Below, piece after piece: positions 1 through 8,661 of a DNA stretch of 64,000 nucleotides. Source of the DNA: an uncultured Prevotellaceae bacterium. Its GTDB lineage: Bacteria; Bacteroidota; Bacteroidia; Bacteroidales; Bacteroidaceae. The notes under the pieces are model-generated. The model saw only the letters and a program-made list of their open reading frames with translations, did no database searches and was not told where the DNA came from. A program made the translations under genes and the position numbers. Numbering within the stretch: the stretch's first letter is position 1; the number at the start of each line of letters is the position of its first letter. Where the stretch lies: NCBI GenBank assembly GCA_902771785.1, contig CACXYH010000007.1:1-64000 (forward strand), in the 5' to 3' direction.

Positions 1-1
1 T

Positions 2-52
2 CACGAGTTCATCAGAGAGAAAAGAAAAGGCAAACAAAAATTGTCCGCCTAA
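2..52 (+). CDS. Possible C-terminal end of an upstream gene (partial)
   Basis: An open frame enters from the left edge and ends at TAA 50-52, giving about 16 mostly basic residues ending KQKLSA. The hairpin with a T-tract at 172-213 would suit a plus-strand gene ending here. Another frame is also open to 66, so the assignment is weak. Product unknown. Confidence 0.25.
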   Translation, partial: HEFIREKRKGKQKLSA

Positions 53-171
53 TTAGAAAATATTAACTAAAGTTCTTTGCACAATATCATAAGAAGCAAT
101 GGAGGGGAATACCGTGCGACTACCCTCCCCTTGGAAGGGAGGGGATTTCGAGCGGCAGCAGTCAGCAAAGG

Positions 172-213
172 CTCGGCGTCTTCACTACGAAGGCGCCGGG
201 CTTTTTCTTTTTC
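172..213 (+). terminator. Rho-independent terminator
   Basis: Arms at 172-183 and 189-200 pair over 12 positions (two G:U pairs) around the 5-nt loop ACTAC, followed by CTTTTTCTTTTTC. The T-tract is on the plus strand, so it would end a transcript entering from the left. Confidence 0.6.
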
Positions 214-224
214 GGCAGGAAGCG

Positions 225-881
225 CTAAATGCTGTACTGGAGGATGTCTTGCGGCGTGAGGGCAAAGGTGGTGGCGCCGTGCTGGATGAGGAAGTCGCGC
301 GAGCGGAAGCCCCAGAGGACGCTGATGCAGGGAAGGCCGCTGTTGCGGGCGGTGAGGACGTCGACGTCGCTGTCGCCCACGTAGACGGCACCCTCGCTGC
401 CTACGCCCAGCTGACGCAGGGCCTCGACGACGGTGTCGGGTGCGGGCTTCTTGCGGATGCCCTCGGCCTCGTGCTCGCCTATGGCCACGCTGATGGTGTC
501 GGCGAAGAAGTGGCGGCAGAGCTCCTGCGTGGCGGCATAGAACTTATTGCTGACCACAGCCAGCCGGCAACCGCGCTGACGGAGCTCGGCGAGCAGCTGG
601 GGGATGCCGTCGTAGGGGCGCGTGGTGTCGAGCGAGTGCTCGAGGTAATGCTGGCGGAAGGTGGCAAAGGCGGTATCGAAGAGCGGATTTTGGGCTCCCT
701 GCGGCACGGCGCGCTCCATGAGCACGCGGACGCCGTTGCCCACGAAGCGGCGCACGTCGTCGGTGGTGTGCTGGGGCAAGCCGCAGCTGCCGAGGGCGTA
801 GTTGACGGAGGCGGCCAGGTCGGCGAGCGTGTCGAGCAGCGTGCCGTCGAGGTCGAAGATAAATGTGGAGTAGCGTTTCAT
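225..881 (-). CDS. HAD-family hydrolase, phosphoglycolate phosphatase-like
   Basis: Soluble phosphatase of the haloacid dehalogenase superfamily, 218 aa. Motif I FDLDGTLLDT lies near residues 9-18 with the nucleophilic Asp; the helical cap includes the RRFVGNGVRVLMERA stretch typical of Gph/PpaX-like enzymes; motif II is VVSN; motif IV is VYVGDSDVDV near residue 165. The start overlaps the stop of malQ in an ATGA junction, so the two are translationally coupled and the protein may deal with a sugar phosphate. The real substrate (phosphoglycolate, pyrophosphate or a sugar phosphate) cannot be read from sequence. Confidence 0.9.
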   Translation of the reverse strand: MKRYSTFIFDLDGTLLDTLADLAASVNYALGSCGLPQHTTDDVRRFVGNGVRVLMERAVPQGAQNPLFDTAFATFRQHYLEHSLDTTRPYDGIPQLLAELRQRGCRLAVVSNKFYAATQELCRHFFADTISVAIGEHEAEGIRKKPAPDTVVEALRQLGVGSEGAVYVGDSDVDVLTARNSGLPCISVLWGFRSRDFLIQHGATTFALTPQDILQYSI

Positions 882-3394
882 CGTTTGCTGCGCGTAATCA
901 TGGTTTTCACCTTATTATTATATTTGTCGGCCTTCATCAGCTCCTCGATGGTGAGGTGCATGCGCCACTGCCAGCGGTTGTAGGGGTCGCTGGGTGTGTT
1001 GATGCGCTCATCGCGGGGGTTCTTGGAGCGCAGCTCGGCATCCATCGCGAGCCAGTCTTGCAGGCTTAGTATGCAGAGCATGGAGGGCGAGTAGAGGTGG
1101 CGGGCAATGATTTCCTCGGCCAGATGGGCGGGCAGGTGCTCGGGGGCGCGTCCCTGCTTCTGCAGCATGGTGGTGTAGAAGCGCTGGGTGCGCTCGGGGC
1201 TCTCTTCCCACCACAGGCGCAAGGGGGCCATATCGTGGGTGGAGATGGTGGCCACGCTGCGCACGGGGTTGGCATCGAGGTGGGCAAACTCTGCCCCACT
1301 CTGCTTGGGCATGTGCTGAATTTCGAGCGTCAGCATGCGCAGGGCGTCGAGCACGGGAGCCACGCAGTCGGGCAGCATGCCTAAGTCTTCGGCGCATATC
1401 AGCATGCGCGTTCGGCCGAAGACGCTCGAGAGGCGGTCGTAGCCGGTCTTTCCCCAGAACATAGAGTGGCGCTGGAAGAAGAAGTGGTTGTAGAGGCGCA
1501 TGTAGCTGTCGCGCTCGTCGCTGCTGAGGGCTTCGAACACGGGCTCCTGATAGGCTGCAATGCGCGGATGATACATGCCGCTCTGTCGAGGGTCTTCCAC
1601 GAAGAGCACGTTGGCGGCAAGACGGTAGAGGCCGTCGCGAATCCAAAGGCTGTTCTCGTCGGTGTGGCCCTCGAAGTACTGCTGCACGCGGCGCTGCGTG
1701 CTCACGCAGTCGTTCAGGTCGTAGAGCCCGTAGGCCTTCGGCGTGAGGAACGTGTCGCGCACGTATTGGGCGTGAATGCTGAAAAGGCGGTCGATGATGC
1801 GGTCGTTGATGAACGGGCGCGTACAGACCTCCTTGCGGAAGGGGAAGCCGAAGTAGGCAATCTCGTCGGCCGTCATGGGCAGCGCCGGAGAGAAATGACC
1901 GAGCGTGGCGAAGACGGCGTCGGCAGGAATCTCCCAGATGCGGAAGAAGCCCAGCACATGATCCACGCGCAGGGCGTCGAAATACTGCTCCATGTGCTGC
2001 AGCCGCTTGTAAAACCACTCGACGAGCCCGGGAGCCTGCCAGTTGTAGGTGGGGAAGCCCCAGTTCTGCCCCTGCCGGGCGAAGGCATCGGGCGGTGCAC
2101 CCGTCTGGCTGTCGAGGCAGAAGAAGTCGGGATGCTCGCGCGCCTCGCTGCCGTCGCGGCTGATGCCGATGGGCAGGTCGCCCATGAGCAGCAGGCCCTT
2201 GGAGCGGGCGTGGTCGGCGGCGCGCTTCAGCTGCAGGTGCAGGTGGTGCTGCACGAAGTCGTGGAAACTGAGCGACGCGTCGGCCTGCTCCTCATAGAAC
2301 AGCCGCAGATACTCCGACTTCACGCGGTCGACGGCCTCATAGTCGCTGTAAGGCAGGGCGTTCAGCTCGCGCTGCTGGCGGCGGAAGGCGGTCATGCGCT
2401 TCTTGTCCTTCAGCGGCCCCAGCTGCTCGAGGTCGATGTAGTGCGGATGGAGGTCAAAGGCCGACACGATGTTGTAGGGATAGCTGTCGCCCCACTGGTG
2501 GGTGTGCGTGGTGTCGTTCACCGGCAGCAGCTGCACGATTTTAAGCCCTGCGGCGGCCGCCCAGTCGACGAAGCGATAGAGGTCGCCGAAGTCGCCCACA
2601 CCATAGGAATGCTCGCTGCGCAGGGAGAACACGGGCACACAGACGCCTGCCGCACGCCAACGCTGCTCGCAGAGCCGCAACGGCTCGCCGCAGAGCACGC
2701 ACACTTCGGCATCGGCCACCTCGCGGGTGAGCACGCGGTTGTCGCCCTCCTCCCAGCTGACGAGGGCGTGCGTGGCATCGTCGACGACCACATACTTGAA
2801 CTCCAGCGGCAGCTGAAGCCCGTCGACGTTGAGCGTGAGCATCCACTCCTTCTGTCCGGCATACTCCATGCGCAGATAGCGGGCGGGGCTCCACGACCCC
2901 AGCGCGGGATGATTGCCCACGACGGCCAGCGACTGACCCCGCAGCAGCTGAGGAGCAGCCACGCGGAAGAGCAGCGTCTTACGGAAGAGCGGAAGGCGCA
3001 GCGGTTCGGCCGGCGCCTCTGGCTCGCTGTCGGCGCCCGTAGTCACGGCGTAGGCGCTGCTGTAGAGGTGATAAGGCAGCGGCAGGTCGCGCCACTGGTC
3101 GCAGAGCACGTAGTTCTTCGAGGAGTCGAAGCTATAGCAGCGCGCCACGAGGTTCCACTCGCGCCGCAGCTCGTTGCCCTCAGCATCGGCCACAATATAT
3201 AAATAGGTGAACGACGTCACGGGGTGCTGGCGGCTCTCAACGACCGCCGTTTCGGCTGTCCAGGTATCGCCGTCGAGCGTGTTCATCGGCAGCTTCACCG
3301 TGCGTTCGGTTCCATCGGCCGAGCCGTAGCGCATGCTCACCATGAGCTGCTGTCCCCACTCGGTGCGATAGTGTATCGAGAATTTCAGTTTCAT
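878..3394 (-). CDS. malQ: 4-alpha-glucanotransferase (amylomaltase) with N-terminal starch-binding domains
   Basis: Transfers alpha-1,4-glucan segments between maltodextrins in the cytoplasm, part of glycogen and maltodextrin metabolism. 838 aa, much longer than the roughly 500-700 aa of simple MalQ, because two CBM20-like domains occupy about residues 1-230. The GH77 domain follows, with the nucleophile region LRVDHVLGFFRIWEIP, the acid/base region ICAEDLGMLP and the third acid in ATISTHDMAPLRLWWEE. This long two-CBM form is common in Bacteroidetes (family knowledge). A TAnnTTTG box is 30 bp upstream of the start; the phosphatase gene is coupled downstream. Confidence 0.95.
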   Translation of the reverse strand: MKLKFSIHYRTEWGQQLMVSMRYGSADGTERTVKLPMNTLDGDTWTAETAVVESRQHPVTSFTYLYIVADAEGNELRREWNLVARCYSFDSSKNYVLCDQWRDLPLPYHLYSSAYAVTTGADSEPEAPAEPLRLPLFRKTLLFRVAAPQLLRGQSLAVVGNHPALGSWSPARYLRMEYAGQKEWMLTLNVDGLQLPLEFKYVVVDDATHALVSWEEGDNRVLTREVADAEVCVLCGEPLRLCEQRWRAAGVCVPVFSLRSEHSYGVGDFGDLYRFVDWAAAAGLKIVQLLPVNDTTHTHQWGDSYPYNIVSAFDLHPHYIDLEQLGPLKDKKRMTAFRRQQRELNALPYSDYEAVDRVKSEYLRLFYEEQADASLSFHDFVQHHLHLQLKRAADHARSKGLLLMGDLPIGISRDGSEAREHPDFFCLDSQTGAPPDAFARQGQNWGFPTYNWQAPGLVEWFYKRLQHMEQYFDALRVDHVLGFFRIWEIPADAVFATLGHFSPALPMTADEIAYFGFPFRKEVCTRPFINDRIIDRLFSIHAQYVRDTFLTPKAYGLYDLNDCVSTQRRVQQYFEGHTDENSLWIRDGLYRLAANVLFVEDPRQSGMYHPRIAAYQEPVFEALSSDERDSYMRLYNHFFFQRHSMFWGKTGYDRLSSVFGRTRMLICAEDLGMLPDCVAPVLDALRMLTLEIQHMPKQSGAEFAHLDANPVRSVATISTHDMAPLRLWWEESPERTQRFYTTMLQKQGRAPEHLPAHLAEEIIARHLYSPSMLCILSLQDWLAMDAELRSKNPRDERINTPSDPYNRWQWRMHLTIEELMKADKYNNKVKTMITRSKR

Positions 3395-3423
3395 CTTATT
3401 GCGTGATTTATTTACTTTTCCTG

Positions 3424-3431
3424 CAAAGTTA
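3424..3431 (-). promoter_or_regulatory. -7 promoter box of malQ
   Basis: Reads TAACTTTG on the minus strand, matching the Bacteroidetes -7 consensus TAnnTTTG, 30 bp upstream of the malQ start. Pairs divergently with the mltG box 42 bp away. Confidence 0.7.
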
Positions 3432-3473
3432 CACTTTTTTTCCGAATGAAGCGCAAGTTCTGCAAAAAATTAG

Positions 3474-3481
3474 TACCTTTG
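3474..3481 (+). promoter_or_regulatory. -7 promoter box of mltG
   Basis: TACCTTTG followed by CA. It lies inside the longest open frame, which shows that the upstream ATG at 3403 is not the start and supports a start at 3505 or 3511. Confidence 0.75.
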
Positions 3482-3504
3482 CACCAATATTCCAAAAAAA
3501 TGCA

Positions 3505-4542
3505 ATGATCATGAACATAACCAAAGCAAAGGTCTACCTGATTCCGGCAGCCGTATGCCTGCTGGGCATCATCGCGCTGCTCTACTACTACTTCTTCACG
3601 GGCTTCAGCACCTGCGAGAAGACCGAATACCTCTACATCGACGAGAGCGACACGCCCGAAACCGTCTTCCAGAAGCTGGAGCCATACGCCTCGAAGCACG
3701 GAATGACCGCCCTGCGCACCCTGCTGCGCCACAGCAACTACGCCCAGCACATGAGAACCGGACGCTACGTGCTGGAACCCACCGACGGCGTGCTCACCGT
3801 CTTCCGCCGACTGAAGAACGGACAGCAGTCGCCCGTCATGCTCACCGTGCCCGAGAGCCGCACCACAAGCCTGCTGGCCGGACGGCTGGCACAGAAGCTG
3901 ATGCTCGACTCGGCCACCATCGCACAGGCGCTGGCCGACAACGACTTCTGCCGCCAATGGGGCGAGGGCTACGACACCTGCACCATCGCCGCGCTCTTCG
4001 TGCCCAACACGTATGAAGTGTACTGGAACCTCTCGCTGAAAAGCCTCATGGAGCGAATGGTGAAGGAGCACGACAACTTCTGGAACAACGACCGACGGCA
4101 GAAGGCTCAGGCACTCGGATTAAGTGCCAACGAAGTGTGCACGCTGGCCAGCATCGTCGACGAAGAGACGGCCAACAACATCGAGAAGCCCATGATTGCA
4201 GGCATGTACCTGAACCGACTGAAGGAGAACATGCCGCTGCAGGCAGATCCTACGGTGAAGTATGCCCTGAAGGACTTCGCCCTGCGACGCATCCTGCACA
4301 AGCACCTGACGGCCAACAGCCCCTACAACACCTACAAGAACACAGGGCTGCCGCCAGGACCCATCAAGATTGCCAGCATCAAGGGCATCGACGCCGTGCT
4401 CAACGCCGTGAAGCACAACTATCTCTACATGTGTGCTAAGGAAGATTTCTCGGGCACCCACAACTTCGCCGCAACCTATCGCGAGCACCTTCAGAACGCC
4501 GCCCGCTATGCCAAAGCGCTCAACGAGCGGGGCATCAAATAA
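3505..4542 (+). CDS. mltG: Endolytic murein transglycosylase MltG
   Basis: Inner-membrane lytic transglycosylase that cleaves nascent glycan strands and sets peptidoglycan strand length. 345 aa from the chosen start; ATG 3511 is an equally good alternative. One N-terminal membrane segment (VYLIPAAVCLLGIIALLYYYFF) is followed by the periplasmic YceG domain. The conserved block LASIVDEETANNIEKPMIAG carries the catalytic Glu, and QADPTVKYAL and NTYKNTGLPPGPI are family signatures. The frame is open further upstream to 3403, but that part overlaps the promoter box. Confidence 0.93.
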   Translation: MIMNITKAKVYLIPAAVCLLGIIALLYYYFFTGFSTCEKTEYLYIDESDTPETVFQKLEPYASKHGMTALRTLLRHSNYAQHMRTGRYVLEPTDGVLTVFRRLKNGQQSPVMLTVPESRTTSLLAGRLAQKLMLDSATIAQALADNDFCRQWGEGYDTCTIAALFVPNTYEVYWNLSLKSLMERMVKEHDNFWNNDRRQKAQALGLSANEVCTLASIVDEETANNIEKPMIAGMYLNRLKENMPLQADPTVKYALKDFALRRILHKHLTANSPYNTYKNTGLPPGPIKIASIKGIDAVLNAVKHNYLYMCAKEDFSGTHNFAATYREHLQNAARYAKALNERGIK

Positions 4543-4559
4543 AAAAAGGGATGCCCCGC
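4527..4559 (+). terminator. Stem-loop overlapping the mltG stop codon
   Basis: Roughly 10-bp GC-rich stem (GCGGGGCATC at 4527-4536 with GATGCCCCGC at 4550-4559) around an A-rich loop containing the mltG stop. No clear T-tract follows on the plus strand, so termination is likely but not typical. Confidence 0.4.
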
Positions 4560-4636
4560 GCTTCACAGCGTGAGACATCTATCTCAATAGGTATTAGCCT
4601 TTTTAAGGTAAAAAGATTGTATTCAGGATAACGCTA

Positions 4637-4667
4637 CAAAGGTAATTGATTTTTGTCAATTCTGCAA
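4637..4667 (-). promoter_or_regulatory. Leftward promoter between mltG and glnS, pointing into the mltG 3' end
   Basis: On the minus strand TACCTTTG (4637-4644) is preceded by TTTG (4664-4667) with 19-bp spacing, a full Bacteroidetes -33/-7 match. No minus-strand gene is recognisable downstream; transcription would run antisense into the end of mltG. Confidence 0.45.
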
Positions 4668-4749
4668 ACTTTTCCCAAATTTTTTTACATCTGACCCCAC
4701 AATAAGGCAAATAATTAGCCCAAAACTGCAATTCTTCGGGAAAATGTTG

Positions 4750-4757
4750 TACCTTTG
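4750..4757 (+). promoter_or_regulatory. -7 promoter box of glnS
   Basis: TACCTTTG followed by CA, 26 bp upstream of the glnS ATG. Confidence 0.75.
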
Positions 4758-4783
4758 CAGCACAAAAATAAAGTAACGACATT

Positions 4784-6541
4784 ATGACAACAGAAAACGT
4801 AATCAACGAGAGCGAAGAGAAGAAATCAGTGAGCTTCGTGGAACAGAAAGTGATTGACGACCTCGCTGCCGGAAAGAACGGCGGACGACTGCAGACACGC
4901 TTCCCGCCAGAGCCCAACGGATACTTGCACATCGGCCACGCGAAAGCTATCGCCATCGACTTCGGATTGGCCAAGAAATACGGCGGCGAATGCAACCTGC
5001 GCTTCGACGACACCAACCCCCAGAAGGAGGACACCGAATACATTGAGAGCATCGAGCAGGACATCAAGTGGCTCGGCTACCAGTGGGCACACGTCTACTA
5101 TGCCAGCGACTACTTCCAGCAGCTGTGGGACTTTGCCGTGTGGCTCATCAAGCAGGGCCGCGCCTACGTCGACGAACAGAGCGCCGAGGTGATTGCCGAA
5201 CAGAAGGGAACCACCACGAAGCCCGGCACCAACAGCCCCTACCGCGACCGACCCGTAGAGGAGAACCTCAAGCTGTTCGAGTTTATGAACAGCGGAAAGT
5301 GCGAACCCGGAACGCTCGTGCTCAGGGCAAAAATCGATATGGCCCACCCCAACATGCTCTTCCGCGACCCGCTCATCTACCGCGTGCTCAACATTCCACA
5401 CCTGCGCACCGGCTCGAAGTGGAACGCCTACCCCATGTACGACTTCACCCACGGACAGAGCGACTATCTGGAGGGAGTGACCCACTCGTGGTGCACGCTT
5501 GAGTTCGTGGAGCACCGACCCCTCTACGACCTCTTCGTCACCTGGATGAAGGAATGGCGAGGCGAAACCGACAACATCGAGGACAACCGCCCACGACAGA
5601 CAGAATTCAACAAGCTCAACCTGAACTACATCCTGCTCTCCAAGCGAAACCTCAGAGCACTCGTCACCGACGGCCTCGTGTCGGGATGGGACGACCCGCG
5701 CATGCCTACCATCTGCGGCTTCCGCCGTCGCGGCTACTCGCCCGAAAGCATCGTGAAGTTCATCGACAAGATTGGCTACACCAAGATTGACGCACTCAAC
5801 GATATGGCCCTCCTGGAGAGTGTCGTGCGCGACGACCTCAACCAGCGCGCCATACGCGTCAGCGCTGTGCTCGACCCCGTGAAGGTGGTCATCACCAACT
5901 ATCCTGAAGGACAGAACGAGCTACTCACCGCCATCAACAACCCCGAGAACGAGGCCGACGGCACACACCAGATAGAATTCGGACGCGAGCTCTGGATAGA
6001 ACGCGACGACTTCATGGAGGTGGCCGAGAAGAAATTCATGCGACTCGCTCCCGGAAAGGAAGTGCGACTGAAGAATGCCTACATCATCAAGTGCTGCGAA
6101 GACCACCCCTGCGACAAAGACGCAGAGGGACGCGTGACGACCATCTACTGCACCTACGACCCCGAGACGCGCAGCGGACAGCCGGGCGCCGACCGGAAAA
6201 TCAAGGGAAAGACGCTGCACTGGGTGTCGTGCCACAACGCCGTGAAGGCCGAAGTGCGGCTCTACGACCGCCTCTGGAAGGTGGAGAACCCGCGCGACGA
6301 GCTGGAGCGCCTGCAGAAGGAAGAAGGGCTGTCGTATAACGACGCACGCCAGCAGATGCTGAACCCCGACAACCTGCGCGTGCTCACCGACTGCTATGTA
6401 GAGCCCTACGCCGCCACGATGAAGCCGCTCTCCTACCTGCAGTTCCAGCGCATCGGCTACTTCAACGTCGACCCCGACTCGACGGCCGACCATCTGGTGT
6501 TCAACAAGACGGTTGGTTTGAAGGACACCTGGAAGAAATAA
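4784..6541 (+). CDS. glnS: Glutaminyl-tRNA synthetase
   Basis: Charges tRNA-Gln with glutamine in the cytoplasm. 585 aa, close to the family length. The class I signature is in FPPEPNGYLHIGHAKA near residues 41-56, followed by RFDDTNPQKEDTEYIESI typical of GlnRS; the KMSKS-equivalent is in YILLSKRNLRALV. The C-terminal beta-barrel anticodon-binding domains follow, including VKVVITNYPEG. Having its own GlnRS means Gln-tRNA need not depend on GatCAB. Own promoter; the next gene starts 10 bp after the stop, so the two are probably co-transcribed. Confidence 0.97.
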   Translation: MTTENVINESEEKKSVSFVEQKVIDDLAAGKNGGRLQTRFPPEPNGYLHIGHAKAIAIDFGLAKKYGGECNLRFDDTNPQKEDTEYIESIEQDIKWLGYQWAHVYYASDYFQQLWDFAVWLIKQGRAYVDEQSAEVIAEQKGTTTKPGTNSPYRDRPVEENLKLFEFMNSGKCEPGTLVLRAKIDMAHPNMLFRDPLIYRVLNIPHLRTGSKWNAYPMYDFTHGQSDYLEGVTHSWCTLEFVEHRPLYDLFVTWMKEWRGETDNIEDNRPRQTEFNKLNLNYILLSKRNLRALVTDGLVSGWDDPRMPTICGFRRRGYSPESIVKFIDKIGYTKIDALNDMALLESVVRDDLNQRAIRVSAVLDPVKVVITNYPEGQNELLTAINNPENEADGTHQIEFGRELWIERDDFMEVAEKKFMRLAPGKEVRLKNAYIIKCCEDHPCDKDAEGRVTTIYCTYDPETRSGQPGADRKIKGKTLHWVSCHNAVKAEVRLYDRLWKVENPRDELERLQKEEGLSYNDARQQMLNPDNLRVLTDCYVEPYAATMKPLSYLQFQRIGYFNVDPDSTADHLVFNKTVGLKDTWKK

Positions 6542-6551
6542 CCCAACGCCA

Positions 6552-7973
6552 ATGAACAATACGGGCGACGAATACTACGACAGCGACGAGTTCCGCGAAC
6601 TGCTCGCTGAATACGAGAATGCCGTCAGTTCTGGGCAGCCAGTATTCCTGGACGCCGAAGAACTGACGGACATTGCCGACTATTACCAGATGACCGGCTA
6701 TCCCGACGAGGCCAATGATGCCATCAACCTCGCGCTGAGCCTGTCGCCCGGCGCCGTAGCACCGCTCACCTACAAGATTCACGAAGCGCTCTACAACGAG
6801 AACTTCAGCGAAGCAGAACAACTGCTCGGGCAAATCATCGACAAGAACTCGCCCGACTACACCTACTGTCGAGGCGAAATCCTCATCGCCAAAGGGCAGA
6901 TAGACGAGGCCGACAACTACTTCCGCGAGGCATTCAAGAACGTGCCGCCCGATGAATATCAGGATTACGTGGTCGACATCGCTACCATCTTCACCGACTA
7001 TAACTACAGCGAGAAGGCGATGGAGTGGATGGCACGCGGACACCATGAGGAAAGCAGCGACTTCAAGGAGCTGATGGCACGCACGCTCTTCGGGTTGGGA
7101 AAGTATAAGGACTCGCAGAAGATATTCAACGAGCTCATCGACCGCGACCCCTTCTCCACCCGCTACTGGAATGCGCTCGCATCGGCTCAGTACATGAACG
7201 AAGAATACGACGCATCGGTGACGAGCAGCGAATATGCTATCGCCATCGACCCCAACAACCCCGAAGGGCTGCTTTCCAAAGCTAACGGGCTCTTTCGGCT
7301 GGAGAACTACGAAGAGGCGGAGAAGTACTTCGAACGCTACAACGAGCAGATACCCGACGACGCTTATGCTCTGCTACAGCAGGCAACGTGCCTCATCAAC
7401 CTGGAGCGGCCCTCAGAGGCTGTAGAGCTGCTGAACACCGCCTACGACCTGCTGCCCGCCGACTCGCCCTATCTGCCCGACGTGCTACAGGAGCTGGCCT
7501 TCGCCTATAGCGATCAGGGAGAAACCGACCGAGCCATCGACTGCCTGAACCAAACCGACAACCAGGATTGCGACCACACCCACATTGCGGTGGTCAAAGG
7601 CCACATCCTGCTCAATGCCGGAAGGATAGAAGAGTCGGAGGAGGTGTTCCGGCAGGCAATCGTGCAAAGCGAGAACCCGCAGCAGACGTTGCTGCGCGTC
7701 ATCGTCTCGCTCTACGACAACCGCTATCTGGAAGCTGCCTACAAGCTCTTCCTGCGCTTCTTCTCGATTGCGCCCAAGGGATGGAACGAGGGCTATGCCT
7801 ACATGGCCCTGTGCTGCTACGACATGAAGAAGTACGACGAGTTCCTGAACTATCTGAAGCAGGCCTGCCGCCTGAACCCGAAAGAAGCGCGACTCGTGCT
7901 TCACCACCTCTTTCCGAAGGACGTGAAGCCCGAAGACTACTATACTTACATTAAAAACAAACTGAAGAAATGA
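6552..7973 (+). CDS. Tetratricopeptide-repeat protein
   Basis: 473 aa with many degenerate TPR helices, for example SEYAIAIDPNNPEGLLSKANGLFR and EEAEKYFERYNEQIPDDAYALLQQATC. No signal peptide or membrane segment, so it is probably a cytoplasmic scaffold. The N-terminus is strongly acidic. The gene is 10 bp after glnS, and its stop overlaps the DedA start (ATGA), suggesting one operon and coupled translation. Partner unknown; only the repeat class is supported. Confidence 0.8.
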   Translation: MNNTGDEYYDSDEFRELLAEYENAVSSGQPVFLDAEELTDIADYYQMTGYPDEANDAINLALSLSPGAVAPLTYKIHEALYNENFSEAEQLLGQIIDKNSPDYTYCRGEILIAKGQIDEADNYFREAFKNVPPDEYQDYVVDIATIFTDYNYSEKAMEWMARGHHEESSDFKELMARTLFGLGKYKDSQKIFNELIDRDPFSTRYWNALASAQYMNEEYDASVTSSEYAIAIDPNNPEGLLSKANGLFRLENYEEAEKYFERYNEQIPDDAYALLQQATCLINLERPSEAVELLNTAYDLLPADSPYLPDVLQELAFAYSDQGETDRAIDCLNQTDNQDCDHTHIAVVKGHILLNAGRIEESEEVFRQAIVQSENPQQTLLRVIVSLYDNRYLEAAYKLFLRFFSIAPKGWNEGYAYMALCCYDMKKYDEFLNYLKQACRLNPKEARLVLHHLFPKDVKPEDYYTYIKNKLKK

Positions 7974-8596
7974 ACTTTATCTCTACCCTACTCAGCAACC
8001 TCAACTACCCCACCATCCTGCTGCTCATGCTGCTCGAGAGTACCGTCATACCCGTGCCTTCCGAGCTGGTGGTAGCGCCTGCGGCCTATCATGCTGCCGG
8101 CGGCAACCTGAACGCCGTGCTCGTGGTGCTCTTTGCCACTATCGGAGCCGACCTGGGTGCCAGCATCAACTACTTTGTGGCGCTCTACGTGGGTCGACCC
8201 GTCATCTATCGCTTTGCCAACAGCAAGTGGGGCAAGATGTGCCTGCTCAACGAAGAGAAGGTGCAGAAGAGCGAGCGCTACTTCGACGAACACGGCATCG
8301 TGGCCACGCTGACCGGACGACTGATTCCAGGCATACGCCACCTTATCAGCATTCCCGCAGGATTGGCGCGCATGAACTACTGGAAGTTCCTGCTCTATAC
8401 CACCATCGGAGCGGGTGCCTGGCACACCATCCTGGCGGCTATGGGATGGTATCTACACTCGTTCATTCCTGAAGACGAGCTGGAGGCCACCATCGAGCGC
8501 TACAACCACTACATCGTGCTGGCCATCGTGGGCATCGTGGCGCTGGCCATCGTCTATTTCGTCGTTACGAAAAAGAAGAAGAAGAAAGAGCAATAA
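7970..8596 (+). CDS. DedA-family (SNARE-associated/VTT domain) membrane protein
   Basis: 208 aa inner-membrane protein of the DedA family, some of whose members move undecaprenyl phosphate or other lipids across the membrane (family knowledge). The segment ESTVIPVPSELVVAPAAYHAA with the conserved Glu and Pro residues, and LTGRLIPGIRHLISIPAGLARM with the conserved Gly-Arg region, are DedA hallmarks. Several hydrophobic spans and a lysine-rich cytoplasmic tail (KKKKKKEQ) are visible. It follows the TPR gene with an ATGA overlap and ends just before a strong bidirectional terminator. Confidence 0.9.
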   Translation: MNFISTLLSNLNYPTILLLMLLESTVIPVPSELVVAPAAYHAAGGNLNAVLVVLFATIGADLGASINYFVALYVGRPVIYRFANSKWGKMCLLNEEKVQKSERYFDEHGIVATLTGRLIPGIRHLISIPAGLARMNYWKFLLYTTIGAGAWHTILAAMGWYLHSFIPEDELEATIERYNHYIVLAIVGIVALAIVYFVVTKKKKKKEQ

Positions 8597-8616
8597 TCCG
8601 CAGCACGCAAACAAAG

Positions 8617-8644
8617 AAATCCCCTCCCGAACAGGAGGGGATTT
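8617..8644. terminator. Bidirectional terminator between dedA and glmS
   Basis: Perfect 11-bp stem (8617-8627 with 8634-8644) around the loop CGAACA, ending in TTTT on the plus strand and TTTCTTTG on the minus strand. It sits between two convergent genes. Confidence 0.8.
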
Positions 8645-8661
8645 TGCTTGCAGCAACAGCT

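Noticed and set aside
1466-3202. Long plus-strand open frame (578 codons) opposite malQ
   Set aside because: It is the antisense shadow of a gene with GC-rich third positions; the product is Val/Ala/His-rich with no recognisable domain, while malQ is certain.
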